From: Chondrus crispus
Taxonomy: Eukaryota > Rhodophyta > Florideophyceae > Gigartinales > Gigartinaceae
Length of the DNA: 64,000 bases
Direction: 5' to 3'
Assembly: GCF_000350225.1 (NCBI RefSeq)
Contig: NW_005178986.1
Span: forward strand, 124,001 to 188,000
The notes below the pieces were generated by a model. That model was not told the DNA's origin. It made no database searches and saw nothing but the letters and a program-made list of their open reading frames with translations. Each line of letters starts with the position of its first letter. Position 1 is the first letter of the stretch. The translations under genes and the position numbers were made by a program. Shown piece after piece: positions 57,988 to 64,000 of this stretch.

Positions 57988-60558
57988 ATGAGCCAAGAGT
58001 TTGAGCCCTCGATCCGCTCCGAAGCAGCCGATCTGAGTCCGGCCGCTGTGCAGTCCCCATCCGCCCCGTCGGGCGACGGCGACGCAGGTCCTCGTGACCG
58101 CGAACCGTCGCTCGGATCCTCCGAGGAAAGAGCGGCGGCGATGTTCGAACGCATAGCCGAATACATCGAGGAAGTCCGTACTTCCCTTCGGATCGATGTA
58201 TCGGACCATGTATACACTCGATGTATGGCCGAACTCCGCTCCCTGCGTGAAGGGAGGTTCGATAGAGTGACGCAGTCCTTAGAGAATATCCGAGCACTGA
58301 TCGACGAGTTACATTCGCGGATCGTGCTCGTCGAAGACTCCCGTTTCGCCTCGCCCGGACCGTCCGGGCAAGGTCGCCCTGAGAGGCCGACCTCGGTGAG
58401 ACGACCCGAGGACCGAACCTCTCCGTCCGCAGAGCAATTGGGTGCGTTCGCGCACCTCTCCGCTGAGCTCGACGCCACTCGTCGGCGTGCTCGTGACATG
58501 GAACGTACCATGGCCGAAAGGCTACCCGGTGCCCCCCCGAGAGGGCCCGGTGGTACCGTACCTCCGAGCGCCGCCGCCCCCGAGGGTTGGCGTCCGACTG
58601 GTGCCGCTACCAGTCGGACTGCAGAAGGAAGCCGTCCTCCGATAGACGCCAACTTCGGGTCTGAGACCCAAGCCTTGCCGCCTATCGCCGGAAGTAGGCG
58701 GCAAGTGGACCGCGTATCGTACGCGGACGAAAAGGACCGTGGAGGAGCCGCCTGCGGATCCGGAGAACCGATGTTCTCCGTCGATCCCCGCTGGGGCGGC
58801 TACCCGCCGGCGAGTTACGCCGAGCATCCAGGTCCGGTAGACGTCCGTACGCTACCGGTTACCTCCTTCGGCACGCTGGGTCCCGCTGAACCCGGGCTCG
58901 AGCCGGTACATACGATGATCCAAGAGTTCAGCGCCGTTGCTGACTATCGTATGTACCGCTTGGATAACACCTCGAGGCTCGTTACCTCGGGTGACGCGGG
59001 ACGGATTGCGAAGTACGTCCAACGCTGTCGTGGGATCCGTCCCACGATGCGCAGCTTCGACGGTACCGACCCGATCCAGCTGCTGCCGTTCTTGAAGGAT
59101 ATCCGAATCACCTTCAACTCGCAACACCTGACCGAAGGTGTTGCGGTACGAGTCCTCGCGCACTTCCTCGAGCACGACGCGGAGCGCCTGTATACGAGTT
59201 ATACGATGCGTGGCCTCCGCGCGGGCCAGCTCCACGACGACGTGAGCTGGCCGGGGCTCGTGAATCAATTCTTAAAACGCTACCTCACGGACGACGTGTT
59301 AGGTGAAGCGTACGACGCTGTCGCTACGGCGCGACAGCAATCGCATGAGACGGAAAGCACGTTTGCTGACCGACTCGAGACTGCCGCGTTCCGATGCACG
59401 GCAGTCTTCTCCGAACAGTCCCTCGCGCACTACTTCGTGCGGGGACTTGCACCGGCAACCCGTGCCGCAGTATCCGAAACTGTGCAAAGGCTGCCAGGCA
59501 GTCAGAAGACCGATCTTCCGACCATCCGCCGTATCGCCACGGCGGAAGGTACAACGTACCGCGCTCGGCGCGGTTTACCTCTGCCGGATTCGAAACCGGC
59601 AGGGAAGGCTGGCAGGACTACGAAGTCCGCCGCGACAAGTTCGCCCGCCTCGACCCTCCATATCGGGGAGGATGAGTGGCAGGCCGACCCTGTCCTCATT
59701 ACGCAAGGAGCAGGGCCCGTGGGGGCACGAACCGCCTCACCGATGTCGACCGGAACGACATCTAGTTACGCGACCGCCTTCGCAGCCACTCCAAGAGTGG
59801 CAAGGGGTACGGACCCCCGGGTCGCAGAGCTCGACATATCGAGCCGAGATGCAGGAGGCGAAGCGCCTCGCGTGCCCCTCCTCACCGATGAGGAGGTGCG
59901 GCACGCGGCGACCTTCGCCTCAACGGACGGCAGCGCGTACGTGTGCTGGCTATGCCGTACGTACGGGCATGCCATGTACGCGTGCCCGTTCCTGTCACCG
60001 GAACAACGAATGTTCACGGCATACAGGACCTACCGCTACCAGATGGAGACGCGCCCCGGTGCGCGCAATCTCCTCCGGCAAGCGGTGGGCGAGGGCCGTC
60101 CTCCGCGTCAAGGTTTCCCGAACCGAACGGGTGGGGGCGCACGCTTCGCCCCCCGTGGAGGCGGGTACCGTCGTCACGAAGTCGATCGTCGGGATCGACC
60201 CGCCTATCGCCAGGCGGACACAAGGTACCCCCGACAAGGAGAAAGAGGGGACCGAGACCGTTCTCGGTTACCCCAACAGGTACAGAATGCGATAATGTAC
60301 CTGCAAGACTGGGTAGAGGATCCGTACCCTCTACCCACGGAGGGTCACGAAGGACAGCCGACTCGCTTCGTCCCCCATATCCTGCGACGACCGGACGCCG
60401 CAGGTCAAGGCCCGGAAGTACCGGAGTACTTCGCCAAGGCCGCCGAGCCGCAGTGGGGGAATCGTCCCGACCCACGCGACCGGCTACCGGAAGAGGACCT
60501 GGCCGTCGATAGCCAGGAGGTTAGCTCCGATAGCACGGGTAGTTCGAAAAAAGGGTAA
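57988..60558 (+). CDS. gag: Gag polyprotein, gypsy family 2
   Basis: This intact frame of 856 residues begins MSQEFEPSIRSEAADL 62 bases after the primer-binding site. It has an N-terminal disordered and coiled-coil region (FERIAEYIEEVRTSL). A capsid-like core follows (FKDIRITFNSQHLTEGVAVRV-type, WPGLVNQFLKRYLTDDVLGE, STFADRLETAAFRCTA, LAHYFVRGLAPATRA). A late zinc knuckle CWLCRTYGHAMYAC (CX2CX4HX4C) precedes an Arg/Gly-rich basic tail. The last codons are AGT TCG AAA AAA GGG TAA, the presumed frameshift site into protease-pol. Its large size and acidic C-terminal end differ from family 1 Gag. Confidence 0.9.
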   Translation: MSQEFEPSIRSEAADLSPAAVQSPSAPSGDGDAGPRDREPSLGSSEERAAAMFERIAEYIEEVRTSLRIDVSDHVYTRCMAELRSLREGRFDRVTQSLENIRALIDELHSRIVLVEDSRFASPGPSGQGRPERPTSVRRPEDRTSPSAEQLGAFAHLSAELDATRRRARDMERTMAERLPGAPPRGPGGTVPPSAAAPEGWRPTGAATSRTAEGSRPPIDANFGSETQALPPIAGSRRQVDRVSYADEKDRGGAACGSGEPMFSVDPRWGGYPPASYAEHPGPVDVRTLPVTSFGTLGPAEPGLEPVHTMIQEFSAVADYRMYRLDNTSRLVTSGDAGRIAKYVQRCRGIRPTMRSFDGTDPIQLLPFLKDIRITFNSQHLTEGVAVRVLAHFLEHDAERLYTSYTMRGLRAGQLHDDVSWPGLVNQFLKRYLTDDVLGEAYDAVATARQQSHETESTFADRLETAAFRCTAVFSEQSLAHYFVRGLAPATRAAVSETVQRLPGSQKTDLPTIRRIATAEGTTYRARRGLPLPDSKPAGKAGRTTKSAATSSPASTLHIGEDEWQADPVLITQGAGPVGARTASPMSTGTTSSYATAFAATPRVARGTDPRVAELDISSRDAGGEAPRVPLLTDEEVRHAATFASTDGSAYVCWLCRTYGHAMYACPFLSPEQRMFTAYRTYRYQMETRPGARNLLRQAVGEGRPPRQGFPNRTGGGARFAPRGGGYRRHEVDRRDRPAYRQADTRYPRQGERGDRDRSRLPQQVQNAIMYLQDWVEDPYPLPTEGHEGQPTRFVPHILRRPDAAGQGPEVPEYFAKAAEPQWGNRPDPRDRLPEEDLAVDSQEVSSDSTGSSKKG

Positions 60559-60595
60559 AGACGGTTACGTACACGCGGTCGCGTGAGCCGTCTTT
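60546..60595 (+). promoter_or_regulatory. putative -1 frameshift site (A6 run plus hairpin) at the gag stop of gypsy family 2
   Basis: G AAA AAA (60546-60552) lies one codon before the gag stop TAA. A -1 shift enters a frame that is open from there to the protease region. The stop codon itself begins a hairpin: AAAGACGG (60557-60564) pairs perfectly with CCGTCTTT (60588-60595). Within the loop CACGCG pairs with CGCGTG (60572-60585). Confidence 0.65.
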
Positions 60596-61931
60596 TCCCA
60601 ACGAACTAGACCCGACCCCGCGTGCTCGCCAAGGACACGGGGGGTATTGTCCGATAATACATCCCTCGCTTCCGGAGGCGGGCACGGGAGCTCCTGTAAT
60701 GCCGATACAGGAGGGAGCGCACGTCGAGGCCTCCGAAGGCCCGACGTTAGGAGCACAAGACACGGGGACAGCCGACGTCCCGGTGAGGCGTAACGATGGC
60801 GACGGGGGCAACGACGACCGAAAAGATTTGGTCGACCCCCTGACTCCCGCGAGCACAAGGTCGCCGGAGAGAGGTCCGTGTCGTACGGACTCGAGTAATC
60901 CGAGGGGCGTCACTGATCCGCGGACGCCCCAAGGAAGGGGGAGAAGGAAACGCAAGCGGGGCCAGCACCGAAACCGAAGGCCCCGACGGAACGACCTCAC
61001 CGATAAGGTCGCCCCGAAGGTTGTCGACGGCGTCATTTGCCTTATGACGTCGAAGATCTACAACGTCCTCGGCTCGATAGCCACAGAGGGAAATGCATTC
61101 AAACCCCGCACGATCGCTGTTGATACGTGCTCGGGGTATAATCTGGTGAGGAAGGCCGACCTTCCCCCCGATTGGACGCGTTACGTCGTGCACGACGCAC
61201 CTCTGCCACGATTGGCAGGCGCGAATAGCAACCCCCTCAAGCTTTCGGCCGTCGTCCGCCTGGCGGTGCGGTTGAGGAACACGGTGTTCCGAATTCCGTT
61301 CGTAGTCGCGGACCAGCTCGCCGTGCCGGTCCTTCTCGGCACGGCCTTCATCGATACGCACGTGCGGTGTATCGACATCGAAGCTCAACGAATGGAGCTA
61401 CGCCAAGGCGGTTCCGTCGCCATCGTTGACGGAAAGGGGGAGTCGACTCCCCCTACCAGGCGACACGGGCGACACACGGGTCGGCCAGACGTACGCGAGG
61501 AGGCCCCGCAAGCGATCCGAATCGCCCGCTGGGTTACCATCCCCGCGATGTCACAAGCCCGCGTGCGTGTGACAACCGCGGGGAGGGGCCTCGTGTTCCT
61601 GGAACCCAAGCCCTCACTCCAACACCGACATGGAGTGAGGCTGACGAATGGCGTCGCGGAGGTCCTACCGAATCAGACCTTCGATGTCATCGTCGCGAAT
61701 TTCTCACGACGAGAAAGGAGGCTTCCGAAGCACACCGTCGTGGGATACGCGAAGCGCAACCCCCTCGCGATCCTCACTCCCGAACGTAAGGTCGCCGAGG
61801 GGATCGCGCACGCGCTACACCTGACCGACTTGACCGATCAAGTCGGTGGGGTAGGAGTTGGCCGATCCAACTCCGACGATAAGACCACCGCCGGGGGCAG
61901 GGGGTCGACCCGGTCGAACGGTCACCTTTAG
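60555..61931 (+). CDS. pol: protease part of Pol, gypsy family 2 (-1 frame of gag)
   Basis: The frame is open from the gag stop region. An ATG at 60699 exists but is probably not used, because the frame is already open upstream. After a disordered basic linker (GRRKRKRGQHRNRRPRR), the retropepsin-like domain runs from FKPRTIAVDTCSGYNLVRKA to VPVLLGTAFIDTHVRCID. The catalytic motif is DTC instead of DTG (61122-61130), a one-base change that should harm the protease. In family 1 protease and RT share one frame. Here a stop at 61929 separates them, and the RT frame resumes in -1, probably by a mutation between about 61880 and 61931. Confidence 0.8.
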   Translation, partial: VKTVTYTRSREPSFPNELDPTPRARQGHGGYCPIIHPSLPEAGTGAPVMPIQEGAHVEASEGPTLGAQDTGTADVPVRRNDGDGGNDDRKDLVDPLTPASTRSPERGPCRTDSSNPRGVTDPRTPQGRGRRKRKRGQHRNRRPRRNDLTDKVAPKVVDGVICLMTSKIYNVLGSIATEGNAFKPRTIAVDTCSGYNLVRKADLPPDWTRYVVHDAPLPRLAGANSNPLKLSAVVRLAVRLRNTVFRIPFVVADQLAVPVLLGTAFIDTHVRCIDIEAQRMELRQGGSVAIVDGKGESTPPTRRHGRHTGRPDVREEAPQAIRIARWVTIPAMSQARVRVTTAGRGLVFLEPKPSLQHRHGVRLTNGVAEVLPNQTFDVIVANFSRRERRLPKHTVVGYAKRNPLAILTPERKVAEGIAHALHLTDLTDQVGGVGVGRSNSDDKTTAGGRGSTRSNGHL

Positions 61932-61990
61932 GCCAACCGACGGCGAGGGGTACTGTACTCCCCCAGCAAAAGGATCCCGAAAATCCACCG

Positions 61991-63205
61991 ATGGATTGGG
62001 AAAAAGAGATCGACCTGTCATACATCGATGATGACAAGCTCCGTGGCCACGTGCTCGAGATGCTCCGTAAGCACTCGAGTTTGTGGAGCGGTGCGCTTGG
62101 AACGATCCAAGCCACGGAGCACCGCATCCCCCTCGAACCGGGAATGAAACCGATTCGTTCTATGCCCTATCGGAAGGGCCCGGCCATGCGCGAAATGGTC
62201 GCGAAGGAGGTCAACAAGATGTTGAACGCAGGGGTTATCGAACCCGCAAGCACCGAGTGGGCGTCCCCCGTGGTGCTCGTACCGAAGAAAGACGGCTCTC
62301 TTCGGTTCTGCGTAGACTACCGGCGTCTCAACGCGAAGACCGCAGCGGATTCGTATCCGCTGCCACGAATGGACGACTGCATCGACTCGTTAAGAGATGC
62401 AGCCGTCTTCACCACGTTGGACTGCAATTCCGGTTATTGGCAGATCCCGGTCGCTCCGGAAGACCGGGATAAGACCACGTTTACGACGCACATGGGCACG
62501 TTTCGCCACTTGCGCATGCCGTTTGGACTCAAAGGGGCACCGGCCACCTTCCAACGTGCGCTCGACATAATACTCTCCGGAGTCCGCTGGCAAATGTGCC
62601 TCGTCTATCTCGACGACGTAATCGTGTTCTCCCGTACGCACGGAGAACACGCGAGGCATCTCGATACCGTCTTGAGCTTACTGCGGAGTTCCGGTATCTC
62701 CCTTAAGCTCAAGAAGTGCAGCTTCTTCCGACCGAAGGTGCACTACCTGGGGCACGTCATCCCCCCAGGCAAGTTGAGCGTGGCCGATACGGCGGCCGAC
62801 GCTTTCAAGACGTTCACGTTCCCGAGGACGTTGACGCAAGTGCGCTCGTTCCTCGGGGCGTGTAACGTCTACCGCCGATTCGTTAAGGGGTTCGCTAAGA
62901 TTGCGCGTCCTCTGACCGACATGACGCGCAAGGATTCGGATCCCGATTTCTATAACCCCACGGAGCTGCAACTTCAGGCGTTCGAGAACCTTAAGAACTG
63001 CATGATCGCTCCACCGATCCTCGCGTTGCCCCGGCACGGTCGTCCGTACATGATAGACACCGACGCGAGTGCCTACCAACTCGGCTGCACCTTACTTCAG
63101 GAGCACGAAGAGCCGAACGACTGGCGCCCGTGGGGTATTGGTCGTACTCACTGTCCGATAGTGAGCGCAACTACAGCGCTACCGAACGCGAGTGCTTCGC
63201 CGTAG
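61991..63205 (+). CDS. pol: reverse transcriptase part of Pol, gypsy family 2
   Basis: This 404-codon frame is open upstream to about 61886. Typical RT blocks follow: WASPVVLVPKKDGSLRFCVD, YRRLNAKTAADSYPLPRMDD, FGLKGAPATFQRALDI, the catalytic LVYLDDVIVFSR and YLGHVIPPG. The RNase H start is YMIDTDASAYQLGCTLLQ. The frame is lost near 63130, after which the genuine RNase H continues one base off. The listed end at 63205 is therefore the end of a shifted tail. Confidence 0.9.
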   Translation: MDWEKEIDLSYIDDDKLRGHVLEMLRKHSSLWSGALGTIQATEHRIPLEPGMKPIRSMPYRKGPAMREMVAKEVNKMLNAGVIEPASTEWASPVVLVPKKDGSLRFCVDYRRLNAKTAADSYPLPRMDDCIDSLRDAAVFTTLDCNSGYWQIPVAPEDRDKTTFTTHMGTFRHLRMPFGLKGAPATFQRALDIILSGVRWQMCLVYLDDVIVFSRTHGEHARHLDTVLSLLRSSGISLKLKKCSFFRPKVHYLGHVIPPGKLSVADTAADAFKTFTFPRTLTQVRSFLGACNVYRRFVKGFAKIARPLTDMTRKDSDPDFYNPTELQLQAFENLKNCMIAPPILALPRHGRPYMIDTDASAYQLGCTLLQEHEEPNDWRPWGIGRTHCPIVSATTALPNASASP

Positions 63206-64000
63206 TGTGGGCCGTCCGCACACTACGGCCGTACGTAGAAGGCACGAAGTTCACCGTACGGACGGACCATGACGCCCTCCGATGGCTCATGTCCCTCACC
63301 GAGAGTTCCGGAAGACTCACCCGGTGGCGGCTACGTCTGGCTGAATACGATTTCACCATTCAGTACCGCCCCGGACGCGTGCATCAGGTGCCCGATGCCC
63401 TGTCACGACTCGTGTCGCCGAAGGTCGCCGATGACCTTCGCTCCACCGTGGAGGTGGATGACGACATCCCCACTTTCGACGGGGGCACGACAGTTCGAGA
63501 CGTATCGAACGAGCTCGCGGACCACGCTTGTACCGCGAGCTGTGATCATCAGGCCGTCCATGTCTTCGTAACAACACGGAATCAAGCCGAAGCCCGAACA
63601 AGGTCGCGCGCACGGACGCGCGACGAACCGCGAGGTGACGACGAAGCCCCCGCTCTCCAAGGACCCAATTCGTTTTGGGAGGAGAACGACGAGTTCGACG
63701 CCGCCGACATCCAGCGCGCCGAAGACCCCGAGGCTGGCGCGCTCGACTCCCCGGTCGCCCCACCGCAGGACGACCTTCCGGCCCCTCTTACGATAGAGGA
63801 GATAGCCGAGGAGCAACGCGTGGATGACTTCTGCCAAACCGTTTTGGCACGACAGTCAGAGTCCCGGGACTCCGCGTTCTTCGAGGACCACCAAGGGGTG
63901 CTCAAGCGGAGACACCCCTTCGACCCTGATATCGTACAGGTGGTGGTACCTCGGACGCTCCGCGCCAGGCTCCTTCGCCTGTGCCACAACCCGGCCATTG
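63136..64000 (+). CDS. pol: RNase H C-terminus and start of integrase, gypsy family 2 (frame continues past window)
   Basis: The frame beginning YWSYSLSDSERNYSATE continues RNase H (CFAVVWAVRTLRPYVEGTKF, DHDALRWLM, WRLRLAEYDFTIQYRPG, VPDALSRL). An acidic spacer follows (GGTTVRDVSNELADH to EENDEFDAADIQRAEDPE), then IAEEQRVDDFC and VVVPRTLRARLLRLCHNPA, which begins the integrase zinc region. It is cut by the window end. No ATG initiates it; it belongs to the upstream polyprotein. Confidence 0.85.

Larger units (their letters stand above)
57315..64000 (+). mobile_element. Ty3/gypsy family 2, copy 4 (5' LTR to start of integrase, runs off window)
   Basis: 5' LTR, primer-binding site, gag, protease, reverse transcriptase, RNase H and the beginning of the integrase zinc region are present in order. 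It is much more GC-rich than family 1 and its proteins differ strongly, but it shares LTR end sequences (TGTAG..CTACA) and the whole primer-binding site. Two frameshifts beyond the gag/pol junction suggest that this copy is inactive. Confidence 0.9.

Noticed and set aside
1..64000. CRISPR arrays, bacterial operons, tRNA and rRNA genes
   Set aside because: No regularly spaced direct repeats with unique spacers, no ribosome-binding-site-led gene clusters, and no cloverleaf with conserved A/B boxes were seen. The content is eukaryotic mobile DNA.

Overview
The window looks like nuclear DNA of an intron-poor, GC-moderate eukaryotic alga, most likely a red alga. That placement is an inference. It rests on a START/SRPBCC-fold protein with a plastid-type N-terminus, long intronless host genes and a very high load of LTR retrotransposons. 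No rRNA, tRNA or organelle gene is visible. Only three genes look like intact host genes: the START-like protein (13327-13962, -), an acidic coiled-coil protein (46781-48178, -) and a 1343-residue protein kinase (49016-53047, -). Almost everything else is mobile DNA or relics.

Layout. 1-4050: Ty3/gypsy family 1, copy 1 (+), cut off inside integrase. 4051-8803: a TNP2 (CACTA-type) transposase broken by one frameshift, with a divergent accessory gene. 8804-14680: a host-gene graveyard with a duplicated hairpin-rich segment, the 3' half of a SAM synthetase gene, a broken aerolysin-fold gene and the START-like gene. 14681-24467: gypsy copy 2 (+), 5'-truncated, ending in a chromodomain, a 4-kb 3' region, a polypurine tract and a 1.06-kb LTR. 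24468-31000: gypsy copy 3 (-), abutting copy 2 head-on, with its own 5' LTR, primer-binding site, gag and truncated pol. 31001-34579: a decayed Ty1/copia element (A) with a 140-bp LTR, cut by the LTR of copy 3. 34580-35581: two nested terminal-inverted-repeat elements. 35975-41934: a complete, young copia element (B) with LTRs differing at 3 of 452 positions and a 5-bp target duplication. 42562-44824: decayed gene pieces. 46781-53047: two host genes. 53396-54198: a MITE. 54897-57259: a broken Mutator-like (MULE) transposase. 57315-64000: the 5' LTR, gag and pol of a second gypsy family (copy 4), running off the window.

The most interesting theme is translational recoding. Three different LTR families (gypsy family 1, gypsy family 2 and copia B) have pol in the -1 frame relative to gag. 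In each, a slippery-looking run sits just before, or within one codon of, the gag stop codon, with potential hairpins just downstream. In gypsy family 1 the slippery run and three successive hairpins are kept in all three copies, with one G:U substitution that preserves a pair. The two gypsy families also share an identical 18-nt primer-binding site, while copia A appears to use a half-molecule of initiator tRNA-Met as primer.

Limits: all homology calls are from motif recognition only. No database search, alignment program, folding or counting software was used.
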